Source: Strigamia acuminata
Lineage: Eukaryota > Arthropoda > Chilopoda > Geophilomorpha > Linotaeniidae
DNA length: 64,000 nt
Direction of reading: 5' to 3'
Assembly: GCA_949358305.1 (NCBI GenBank)
Contig: OX442323.1
Location: forward strand, 310,001 to 374,000
Of this stretch, positions 21,690 through 33,806 are shown one piece after another (within the stretch, counting starts at the first letter, position 1; each line of letters opens with the position of its first letter). Below the pieces are notes generated by a model. That model ran no database searches. It had not been told where the DNA came from and saw nothing but the letters and a program-made list of their open reading frames with translations. Made by a program: the position numbers and the translations under genes.

Positions 21690-24600
21690 AAGACCAATGT
21701 TTCTGAATGTTCAGAAATAGTGTTTAAACCTTAGTAGAAGGCTCCAATGTAAGTTTTAGAAACATCTAACCAATGATTTGGGAGAATAGACTTTTGATCT
21801 CATCACAGTTGACTTAGCACAAACACCACAAGTCTAATGTCTCTGAATGTTCAGAAATAGTGTTTAAACCTTAGTAGAAGCCTTCAATTTAAATTTTAGC
21901 AACATCCAAGCACTGATTTGGGAGAATAGACTTTTGATCTCATCACAGTTGACTTAGCACAAACACCACAAGTCCAATGTCTCTGAATGTTCAGAAATAG
22001 TGTTTAAACCTTAGTAGAAGCCTTCAATGTAAGTTTTAGCAACATCCAAGCAATACATTTTGAAAAAAAAATTTTGAGCTTATTTCACATCGCAGTTGAC
22101 TTAGCACAAACACCACAAGACCAATGTCTCTGAATGTTCAGAAATAGTGTTTAAACCTTAGTAGAAGGCTCCAATGTAAGTTTTAGAAACATCTAACTAA
22201 TGATTTGGAAGAATAGACTTTTGATCTCATCACAGTTGACTTAGCACAAACACCACAAGACCAATGTTTCTGAATGTTCAGAAATAGTGTTTAAACCTTA
22301 GTAGAAGGCTCCAATGTAAGTTTTAGAAACATCTAACCAATGATTTGGGAGAATAGACTTTTGATCTCATCACAGTTGACTTAGCACAAACACCACAAGA
22401 CCAATGTCTCTGAATGTTCAGAAATAGTGTTTAAACCTTAGTAGAAGGCTCCAATGTAAGTTTTAGAAACATCTAACTAATGATTTGGGAGAATAGACTT
22501 TTGATCTCATCACAGTTGACTTAGCACAAACACCACAAGACCAATGTTTCTGAATGTTCAGAAATAGTGTTTAAACCTTAGTAGAAGGCTCCAATGTAAG
22601 TTTTAGAAACATCTAACCAATGATTTGGGAGAATAGATTTTTGATCTCATCACAGTTGACTTAGCACAAACACCACAAGTCCAATGTCTCTGAATGTTCA
22701 GAAATAGTGTTTAAACCTTAGTAGAAGCCTTCAATGTAAGTTTTAGCAACATCCAAGTAATACATTTTGAAAAAAAAATTTTGAGCTTATTTCACATCGC
22801 AGTTGACTTAGCACAAACACCACAAGACCAATGTCTCTGAATGTTCAGAAATAGTGTTTAAACCTTAGTAGAAAGCTCCAATGTAAGTTTTAGAAACATC
22901 TAACTAATGATTTGGGAGAATAGACTTTTGATCTCATCACAGTTGACTTAGCACAAACACCACAAGTCCAATGTCTCTGAATGTTCAGAAATAGTGTTTA
23001 AACCCTAGTAGAAGCCTTCAATTTAAATTTTAGCAACATCCAAGCACTGATTTGGGAGAATAGACTTTTGATCTCATCACAGATGACTTAGCACAAACAC
23101 CACAAGACCAATCTCTCTGAATGTTCAGAAATAGTGTTTAAACCTTAGTAGAAGCCTTCAATGTAAGTTTTAGCAACATCCAAGCAATCCATTTTGAAAA
23201 AAAACATTTTGAGCTTATTTCACATCGCAGTTGACTTAGCACAAACACCACAAGACCAATGTCTTTGAATGTTCAGAAATAGTGTTTAAACATTAGTAGA
23301 AGGCTCCAATGTAAGTTTTAGAAACATCTAACTAATGATTTGAGAGAATAGACTTTTGATCTCATCACAGTTGACTTAGCACAAACACCACAACACCAAT
23401 GTTTCTGAATGTTCAGAAATAGTGTTTAAACCTTAGTAGAAGGCTCCAATGTAAGTTTTAGAAACATCTAACCAATGATTTGGGAGAATAGACTTTTGAT
23501 CTCATCACAGTTGACTTAGCACAAACACCACAACACCAATGTTTCTGAATGTTCAGAAATAGTGTTTAAACCTTAGTAGAAGGCTCCAATGTAAGTTTTA
23601 GAAACATCTAACTAATGATTTGGGAGAATAGACTTTTGATCTCATCACAGTTGACTTAGCACAAACACCACAAGACCAATGTTTCTGAATGTTCAGAAAT
23701 AGTGTTTAAACCTTAGTAGAAGGCTCCAATGTAAGTTTTAGAAACATCTAACCAATGATTTGGGAGAATAGACTTTTGATCTCATCACAGTTGACTTAGC
23801 ACAAACACCACAAGTCCAATGTCTCTGAATGTTCAGAAATAGTGTTTAAACCTTAGTAGAAGCCTTCAATGTAAGTTTTAGCAACATCCAAGTAATACAT
23901 TTTGAAAAAAAAATTTTGAGCTTATTTCACATCGCAGTTGACTTAGCACAAACACCACAAGACCAATGTCTCTGAATGTTCAGAAATAGTGTTTAAACCT
24001 TAGTAGAAAGCTCCAATGTAAGTTTTAGAAACATCTAACTAATGATTTGGGAGAATAGACTTTTGATCTCATCACAGTTGACTTAGCACAAACACCACAA
24101 GACCAATCTCTCTGAATGTTCAGAAATAGTGTTTAAACCTTAGTAGAAGCCTTCAATGTAAGTTTTAGCAACATCCAAGCAATCCATTTTGAAAAAAAAA
24201 TTTTGAGCTTATTTCACATCGCAGTTGACTTAGCACAAACACCACAAGACCAATGTCTTTGAATGTTCAGAAATAGTGTTTAAACATTAGTAGAAGGCTC
24301 CAATGTAAGTTTTAGAAACATCTAACTAATGATTTGAGAGAATAGACTTTTGATCTCATCACAGTTGACTTAGCACAAACACCACAACACCAATGTTTCT
24401 GAATGTTCAGAAATAGTGTTTAAACCTTAGTAGAAGGCTCCAATGTAAGTTTTAGAAACATCTAACCAATGATTTGGGAGAATAGACTTTTGATCTCATC
24501 ACAGTTGACTTAGCACAAACACCACAACACCAATGTTTCTGAATGTTCAGAAATAGTGTTTAAACCTTAGTAGAAGGCTCCAATGTAAGTTTTAGAAACA

Positions 24601-27043
24601 TCTAACTAATGATTTGGGAGAATAGACTTTTGATCTCATCACAGTTGACTTAGCACAAACACCACAAGACCAATGTTTCTGAATGTTCAGAAATAGTGTT
24701 TAAACCTTAGTAGAAGGCTCCAATGTAAGTTTTAGAAACATCTAACCAATGATTTGGGAGAATAGACTTTTGATCTCATCACAGTTGACTTAGCACAAAC
24801 ACCACAAGTCTAATGTCTCTGAATGTTCAGAAATAGTGTTTAAACCCTAGTAGAAGCCTTCAATTTAAATTTTAGCAACATCCAAGCACTGATTTGGGAG
24901 AATAGACTTTTGATCTCATCACAGATGACTTAGCACAAACACCACAAGACCAATCTCTCTGAATGTTCAGAAATAGTGTTTAAACCTTAGTAGAAGCCTT
25001 CAATGTAAGTTTTAGCAACATCCAAGCAATCCATTTTGAAAAAAAAATTTTGAGCTTATTTCACATCGCAGTTGACTTAGCACAAACACCACAAGACCAA
25101 TGTCTTTGAATGTTCAGAAATAGTGTTTAAACATTAGTAGAAGGCTCCAATGTAAGTTTTAGAAACATCTAACTAATGATTTGAGAGAATAGACTTTTGA
25201 TCTCATCACAGTTGACTTAGCACAAACACCACAACACCAATGTTTCTGAATGTTCAGAAATAGTGTTTAAACCTTAGTAGAAGGCTCCAATGTAAGTTTT
25301 AGAAACATCTAACCAATGATTTGGGAGAATAGACTTTTGATCTCATCACAGTTGACTTAGCACAAACACCACAACACCAATGTTTCTGAATGTTCAGAAA
25401 TAGTGTTTAAACCTTAGTAGAAGGCTCCAATGTAAGTTTTAGAAACATCTAACTAATGATTTGGGAGAATAGACTTTTGATCTCATCACAGTTGACTTAG
25501 CACAAACACCACAAGACCAATGTTTCTGAATGTTCAGAAATAGTGTTTAAACCTTAGTAGAAGGCTCCAATGTAAGTTTTAGAAACATCTAACCAATGAT
25601 TTGGGAGAATAGACTTTTGATCTCATCACAGTTGACTTAGCACAAACACCACAAGTCTAATGTCTCTGAATGTTCAGAAATAGTGTTTAAACCTTAGTAG
25701 AAGCCTTCAATTTAAATTTTAGCAACATCCAAGCACTGATTTGGGAGAATAGACTTTTGATCTCATCACAGTTGACTTAGCACAAACACCACAAGTCCAA
25801 TGTCTCTGAATGTTCAGAAATAGTGTTTAAACCTTAGTAGAAGCCTTCAATGTAAGTTTTAGCAACATCCAAGCAATACATTTTGAAAAAAAAATTTTGA
25901 GCTTATTTCACATCGCAGTTGACTTAGCACAAACACCACAAGACCAATGTCTCTGAATGTTCAGAAATAGTGTTTAAACCTTAGTAGAAGGCTCCAATGT
26001 AAGTTTTAGAAACATCTAACTAATGATTTGGAAGAATAGACTTTTGATCTCATCACAGTTGACTTAGCACAAACACCACAAGACCAATGTTTCTGAATGT
26101 TCAGAAATAGTGTTTAAACCTTAGTAGAAGGCTCCAATGTAAGTTTTAGAAACATCTAACCAATGATTTGGGAGAATAGACTTTTGATCTCATCACAGTT
26201 GACTTAGCACAAACACCACAAGACCAATGTCTCTGAATGTTCAGAAATAGTGTTTAAACCTTAGTAGAAGGCTCCAATGTAAGTTTTAGAAACATCTAAC
26301 TAATGATTTGGGAGAATAGACTTTTGATCTCATCACAGTTGACTTAGCACAAACACCACAAGACCAATGTTTCTGAATGTTCAGAAATAGTGTTTAAACC
26401 TTAGTAGAAGGCTCCAATGTAAGTTTTAGAAACATCTAACCAATGATTTGGGAGAATAGATTTTTGATCTCATCACAGTTGACTTAGCACAAACACCACA
26501 AGTCCAATGTCTCTGAATGTTCAGAAATAGTGTTTAAACCTTAGTAGAAGCCTTCAATGTAAGTTTTAGCAACATCCAAGTAATACATTTTGAAAAAAAA
26601 ATTTTGAGCTTATTTCACATCGCAGTTGACTTAGCACAAACACCACAAGACCAATGTCTCTGAATGTTCAGAAATAGTGTTTAAACCTTAGTAGAAAGCT
26701 CCAATGTAAGTTTTAGAAACATCTAACTAATGATTTGGGAGAATAGACTTTTGATCTCATCACAGTTGACTTAGCACAAACACCACAAGTCCAATGTCTC
26801 TGAATGTTCAGAAATAGTGTTTAAACCCTAGTAGAAGCCTTCAATTTAAATTTTAGCAACATCCAAGCACTGATTTGGGAGAATAGACTTTTGATCTCAT
26901 CACAGATGACTTAGCACAAACACCACAAGACCAATCTCTCTGAATGTTCAGAAATAGTGTTTAAACCTTAGTAGAAGCCTTCAATGTAAGTTTTAGCAAC
27001 ATCCAAGCAATCCATTTTGAAAAAAAAATTTTGAGCTTATTTC
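21690..27043 (+). repeat. Higher-order repeat, period 3823 bp (27 monomers)
   Basis: The monomer order of 21690-23220 is repeated at 25513-27043: a GTCTAATG C-type, B-type, type A run, B-type with CCAAGTAATAC, AAAGCTCC variant, CCCTAG C-type, and CCAATCTCTCTG B-type. The offset of 3823 bp equals 27 x 140 plus six B-type length excesses (6 x 7) plus one base from the 148-bp B monomer. Between the copies a shorter five-monomer block (starting near 23093, 24095 and 24945) also recurs. Confidence 0.75.
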
Positions 27044-30000
27044 ACATCGCAGTTGACTTAGCACAAACACCACAAGACCAATGTTTCTGAATGTTCAGAA
27101 ATAGTGTTTAAACCTTAGTAGAAGGCTCCAATGTAAGTTTTAGAAACATCTAACCAATGATTTGGGAGAATAGACTTTTGATCTCATCACAGTTGACTTA
27201 GCACAAACACCACAAGACCAATATTTCTGAATGTTCAGAAATAGTGTTTAAACCTTAGTAGAAGGCTCCAATGTAAGTTTTAGAAACATCTAACCAATGA
27301 TTTGGGAGAATAGACTTTTGATCTCATCACAGTTGACTTAGCACAAACACCACAAGACCAATGTCTCTGAATGTTCAGAAATAGGGTTTAAACCTTAGTA
27401 GAAGGCTCCAATGTAAGTTTTAGAAACATCTAACTAATGATTTGGGAGAATAGACTTTTGATCTCATCACAGTTGACTTAGCACAAACACCACAAGACCA
27501 ATGTCTCTGAATGTTCAGAAATAGCGTTTAAACATTAGTAGAAGGCTCCAATATAAGTTTTAGAAACATCTAACTAATGATTTGGGAGAATAGACTTTTG
27601 ATTTCATCACAGTTGACTTAGCACAAACACCACAACACCAATGTTTCTGAATGTTCAGAAATAGTGTTTAAACCTTAGTAGAAGGCTCCAATGTAAGTTT
27701 TAGAAACATCTAACCAATGATTTGGGAGAATAGACTTTTGATCTCATCACAGTTGACTTAGCACAAACACCACAAGTCCAATGTCGCTGAATGTTCAGAA
27801 ATAGTGTTTAAACCTTAGTAGAAGGCTCCAATTTAAGTTTTAGAAACATCTAACTAATGATTTGGGAGAATAGACTTTTGATCTCATCACAGTTGACTTA
27901 GCACAAACACCACAAGATTAATGTCTCTGAATGTTCAGAAATAGTGTTTAAACCTTAGTAGAAGGCTCCAATGTAAGTTTTAGAAACATCTAACTAATGA
28001 TTTGGGAGAATAGACTTTTGATCTCATCACAGTTGACTTAGCACAAACACCACAAGACCAATGTCTCTGAATGTTCAGAAATAGTGTTTAAACCTTAGTA
28101 GAAGGCTCCAATGTAAGTTTTAGAAACATCTAACCAATGATTTGGGAGAATAGACTTTTGATCTCATCACAGTTGACTTAGCACAAACACCACAAGACCA
28201 ATATTTCTGAATGTTCAGAAATAGTGTTTAAACCTTAGTAGAAGGCTCCAATGTAAGTTTTAGAAACATCTAACCAATGATTTGGGAGAATAGACTTTTG
28301 ATCTCATCACAGTTGACTTAGCACAAACACCACAAGACCAATGTCTCTGAATGTTCAGAAATAGGGTTTAAACCTTAGTAGAAGGCTCCAATGTAAGTTT
28401 TAGAAACATCTAACTAATGATTTGGGAGAATAGACTTTTGATCTCATCACAGTTGACTTAGCACAAACACCACAAGACCAATGTCTCTGAATGTTCAGAA
28501 ATAGCGTTTAAACATTAGTAGAAGGCTCCAATGTAAGTTTTAGAAACATCTAACTAATGATTTGGGAGAATAGACTTTTGATCTCATCACAGTTGACTTA
28601 GCACAAACACCACAACACCAATGTTTCTGAATGTTCAGAAATAGTGTTTAAACCTTAGTAGAAGGCTCCAATGTAAGTTTTAGAAACATCTAACCAATGA
28701 TTTGGGAGAATAGACTTTTGATCTCATCACAGTTGACTTAGCACAAACACCACAAGTCCAATGTCGCTGAATGTTCAGAAATAGTGTTTAAACCTTAGTA
28801 GAAGGCTCCAATGTAAGTTTTAGAAACATCTAACTAATGATTTGGGAGAATAGACTTTTGATCTCATCACAGTTGACTTAGCACAAACACCACAAGATTA
28901 ATGTCTCTGAATGTTCAGAAATAGTGTTTAAACCTTAGTAGAAGGCTCCAATGTAAGTTTTAGAAACATCTAACTAATGATTTGGGAGAATAGACTTTTG
29001 ATCTCATCACAGTTGACTTAGCACAAACACCACAAGACCAATGTCTCTGAATGTTCAGAAATAGTGTTTAAACCTTAGTAGAAGGCTCCAATGTAAGTTT
29101 TAGAAACATCTAACCAATGATTTGGGAGAATAGACTTTTGATCTCATCACAGTTGACTTAGCACAAACACCACAAGACCAATATTTCTGAATGTTCAGAA
29201 ATAGTGTTTAAACCTTAGTAGAAGGCTCCAATGTAAGTTTTAGAAACATCTAACCAATGATTTGGGAGAATAGACTTTTGATCTCATCACAGTTGACTTA
29301 GCACAAACACCACAAGACCAATGTCTCTGAATGTTCAGAAATAGGGTTTAAACCTTAGTAGAAGGCTCCAATGTAAGTTTTAGAAACATCTAACTAATGA
29401 TTTGGGAGAATAGACTTTTGATCTCATCACAGTTGACTTAGCACAAACACCACAAGACCAATGTCTCTGAATGTTCAGAAATAGCGTTTAAACATTAGTA
29501 GAAGGCTCCAATGTAAGTTTTAGAAACATCTAACTAATGATTTGAGAGAATAGACTTTTGATCTCATCACAGTTGACTTAGCACAAACACCACAACACCA
29601 ATGTTTCTGAATGTTCAGAAATAGTGTTTAAACCTTAGTAGAAGGCTCCAATGTAAGTTTTAGAAACATCTAACCAATGATTTGGGAGAATAGACTTTTG
29701 ATCTCATCACAGTTGACTTAGCACAAACACCACAAGTCCAATGTCTCTGAATGTTCAGAAATAGTGTTTAAACCTTAGTAGAAGGCTCCAATGTAAGTTT
29801 TAGAAACATCTAACTAATGATTTGGGAGAATAGACTTTTGATCTCATCACAGTTGACTTAGCACAAACACCACAAGATTAATGTCTCTGAATGTTCAGAA
29901 ATAGTGTTTAAACCTTAGTAGAAGGCTCCAATGTAAGTTTTAGAAACATCTAACTAATGATTTGGGAGAATAGACTTTTGATCTCATCACAGTTGACTTA

Positions 30001-32408
30001 GCACAAACACCACAAGACCAATGTCTCTGAATGTTCAGAAATAGTGTTTAAACCTTAGTAGAAGGCTCCAATGTAAGTTTTAGAAACATCTAACTAATGA
30101 TTTGGGAGAATAGACTTTTGATCTCATCACAGTTGACTTAGCACAAACACCACAAGACCAATGTTTCTGAATGTTCAGAAATAGTGTTTAAACCTTAGTA
30201 GAAGGCTCCAATGTAAGTTTTAGAAACATCTAACCAATGATTTGGGAGAATAGACTTTTGATCTCATCACAGTTGACTTAGCACAAACACCACAAGTCTA
30301 ATGTCTCTGAATGTTCAGAAATAGTGTTTAAACCTTAGTAGAAGCCTTCAATTTAAATTTTAGCAACATCCAAGCACTGATTTGGGAGAATAGACTTTTG
30401 ATCTCATCACAGTTGACTTAGCACAAACACCACAAGTCCAATGTCTCTGAATGTTCAGAAATAGTGTTTAAACCTTAGTAGAAGGCTCCAATGTAAGTTT
30501 TAGAAACATCTAACTAATGATTTGGGAGAATAGACTTTTGATCTCATCACAGTTGACTTAGCACAAACACCACAAGATTAATGTCTCTGAATGTTCAGAA
30601 ATAGTGTTTAAACCTTAGTAGAAGGCTCCAATGTAAGTTTTAGAAACATCTAACTAATGATTTGGGAGAATAGACTTTTGATCTCATCACAGTTGACTTA
30701 GCACAAACACCACAAGACCAATGTCTCTGAATGTTCAGAAATAGTGTTTAAACCTTAGTAGAAGGCTCCAATGTAAGTTTTAGAAACATCTAACTAATGA
30801 TTTGGGAGAATAGACTTTTGATCTCATCACAGTTGACTTAGCACAAACACCACAAGACCAATGTTTCTGAATGTTCAGAAATAGTGTTTAAACCTTAGTA
30901 GAAGGCTCCAATGTAAGTTTTAGAAACATCTAACCAATGATTTGGGAGAATAGACTTTTGATCTCATCACAGTTGACTTAGCACAAACACCACAAGTCTA
31001 ATGTCTCTGAATGTTCAGAAATAGTGTTTAAACCTTAGTAGAAGCCTTCAATTTAAATTTTAGCAACATCCAAGCACTGATTTGGGAGAATAGACTTTTG
31101 ATCTCATCACAGTTGACTTAGCACAAACACCACAAGTCCAATGTCTCTGAATGTTCAGAAATAGTGTTTAAACCTTAGTAGAAGCCTTCAATGTAAGTTT
31201 TAGCAACATCCAAGCAATACATTTTGAAAAAAAAATTTTGAGCTTATTTCACATCGCAGTTGACTTAGCACAAACACCACAAGACCAATGTCTCTGAATG
31301 TTCAGAAATAGTGTTTAAACCTTAGTAGAAAGCTCCAATGTAAGTTTTAGAAACATCTAACTAATGATTTGGGAGAATAGACTTTTGATCTCATCACAGT
31401 TGACTTAGCACAAACACCACAAGTCCAATGTCTCTGAATGTTCAGAAATAGTGTTTAAACCTTAGTAGAAGACTTCAATGTAAGTTTTAGCAACATCCAA
31501 GCACTGATTTGGGAGAATAGACTTTTGATCTCATCACAGTTGACTTAGCACAAACACCACAAGATTAATGTCTCTGAATGTTCAGAAATAGTGTTTAAAC
31601 CTTAGTAGAAGGCTCCAATGTAAGTTTTAGAAACATCTAACTAATGATTTGGGAGAATAGACTTTTGATCTCATCACAGTTGACTTAGCACAAACACCAC
31701 AAGACCAATGTCTCTGAATGTTCAGAAACAGTGTTTAAACCTTAGTAGAAGGCTCCAATGTAAGTTTTAGAAACATCTAACTAATGATTTGGGAGAATAG
31801 ACTTTTGATCTCATCACAGTTGACTTAGCACAAACACCACAAGACCAATGTCTCTGAATGTTCAGAAATAGTGTTTAAACCTTAGTAGAAGGCTCCAATG
31901 TAAGTTTTAGAAACATCTAACTTATGATTTGGGAGAATAGACTTTTGATCTCATCACAGTTGACTTAGCACAAACACCACAAGACCAATGTTTCTGAATG
32001 TTCAGAAATAGTGTTTAAACCTTAGTAGAAGGCTCCAATGTAAGTTTTAGAAACATCTAACCAATGATTTGGGAGAATAGACTTTTGATCTCATCACAGT
32101 TGACTTAGCACAAACACCACAAGTCCAATGTCTCTGAATGTAAAGAAATAGTGTTTAAACCTTAGTAGAAGCCTTCAATGTAAGTTTTAGCAACATCCAA
32201 GCAATACATTTTGAAAAAAAAATTTTGAGCTTATTTCACATCGCAGTTGACTTAGCACAAACACCACAAGACCAATGTCTCTGAATGTTCAGAAATAGCG
32301 TTTAAACATTAGTAGAAGGCTCCAATGTAAGTTTTAGAAACATCTAACTAATGATTTGGGAGAATAGACTTTTGATCTCATCACAGTTGACTTAGCACAA
32401 ACACCACA

Positions 32409-32413
32409 ACACC
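32409..32413. repeat. Target-site duplication of element 2, left copy (ACACC)
   Basis: ACACC abuts the left LTR and is repeated at 39003-39007. The interrupted monomer is of the CACAACACCAATGTTT variant and reads through cleanly. Five bp is typical of BEL/Pao. Confidence 0.93.
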
Positions 32414-33771
32414 TGTTTCTGGCAAGGTCGCAGGCGACAACCAGGCCAGAAGGAGGGGCGGCAATACTTGACTGCTGCTTGGCTAAAATTGATACACAGA
32501 AGTTGGCCAAAGACTTGAAGAAATGCAAACACTGAAATTGAACTTGCTGCTTCACATGTTGATCTGCCACTGGTGAGTTCAAGGAGGAGGAAGGAGGATT
32601 TTTCTACTCACTGCACATTGCTTTCTGGTTGTATAGAGAAATGAGACTTGGAGAGAAATAAAAAGCAACCATTTTATTCTCTAAATTCTTAACAAGACTA
32701 CTACAATTGAATCACGAGGATATTACAAAGAAGTCACACTTTAACAATAATAAGAAACAACAAGTGTAACTATCTCCACATTGTATAAGGACACTTGCAC
32801 TTAAAGTTACAGAGGTCTCTAAGTGCTTGTAAAGAGAAATAAGTACTGCTGGCACAACAAAACTACCGTAGAAGTTAATAGTTGAAAACACATAAGCCTA
32901 ACAGCAAGTATTTGACATTAAATGCAAAAGTATACATTAACAACAGTCTCTAACCACAATGCTCGTTGAGAACTAAATTATTCACTCTAAAACACACTGA
33001 ACAACTCATAAAATAGAGAAAAGAATAAGTAAAGACATTTTAGACCAATGAGCTGGCAACTTTACAGTAAGTGCAGAAGTTAAGTTATAAATCAACACAG
33101 ATAAATCTTAAACTTAACACTTTTACATTGCATAATAATTAACTGATTAATTATTAATCAGAACCCACAAAAACTCTTTGGGATTAAACATTTTCTCCTC
33201 TCTTTACAGATACAAGTAGACCACTCCCACAGTAATGGCCGACAATGTAAACAGAGATCACTTGCAGGAAGATAGAAAGGCTTGAAATTAGCTCACTAGA
33301 CAGGCTACACACAATCTAAGTTAACAAAACGCTTAATTGGTTAGTAATATACAGAAAACAAACAGAAATTGATTGAAACAGCTTAAAACTGATAATAACA
33401 TACATTTCTCATTCTAGTACCCTTTTGCTGTCTGAGAGCATCATTACACCTTGTCACTACATTGACAGTAGTGGACTGGAAACAGGAAAACACTTGGAAA
33501 CATCAAAACATGCATAACACAGGTAAACAAGATAGAAAATAAATTCTAAGTGGATAAATATCTAATGTAAAAACTCTTTTCTTCCCAGATTTATCCGGTC
33601 AGATCAACCAGTACTGAGAAATTCACTCAAACTAACTCAAAGAAGACTTATATTCAAATAAGTGTCTAATTAAATTCCCAATCTAAGATAAATATTAAAA
33701 ACCCTTTTTAATAATTCCAGATGACTAATTTTTAAGACGTTTAGCAGCTTTCCTTTATGTTGCTAGCAACA
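32414..33771 (-). repeat. Element 2 3' LTR
   Basis: A 1358-bp direct repeat of 37645-39002 at a constant offset of 5231 bp; I found no difference by eye. On the coding strand it begins with the 14-bp inverted repeat TGTTGCTAGCAACA (33758-33771) and ends in AACA. The first six bases TGTTGC are the same as in element 1, but the rest shows no clear similarity. Inside is an AT-rich dyad with 9-bp arms CTGATTAAT/ATTAATCAG (33143-33161). Confidence 0.95.
32673..32678 (-). terminator. Poly(A) signal in element 2 3' LTR
   Basis: AATAAA on the minus strand (TTTATT on plus), about 260 bp before the downstream end of the LTR, the same relative position as in element 1. The 5' LTR copy is at 37904-37909. 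It is the probable 3'-end signal of the element RNA. Confidence 0.55.
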
Positions 33772-33806
33772 TAGATTGCCGGCGAACAGAAAGTGCGAAC
33801 AACCCA
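33772..33806 (-). other. Element 2 3' junction with the shared 11-bp motif
   Basis: These 35 bp lie between the stop codon and the 3' LTR. ATTGCCGGCGA (plus strand, 33775-33785) is identical to the motif at the same place in element 1. No polypurine tract is visible on the coding strand. Confidence 0.5.

Larger units (their letters stand above)
21540..32413 (+). repeat. Satellite array, middle block
   Basis: Same satellite family and orientation as the left block, about 77 monomers. B-type monomers lie near 22060, 22770, 23200 (148 bp, with a C breaking the A-tract), 23905, 24190, 25030, 25888, 26590, 27018, 31226 and 32213. C-type monomers lie near 21870, 23002, 24845, 25695, 26822, 30340 and 31040. 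From about 27060 to 30300 the block is almost all type A. Higher-order repetition is clear (see the 3823-bp period). No coding frame is present. It is cut at 32413 by element 2. Confidence 0.97.
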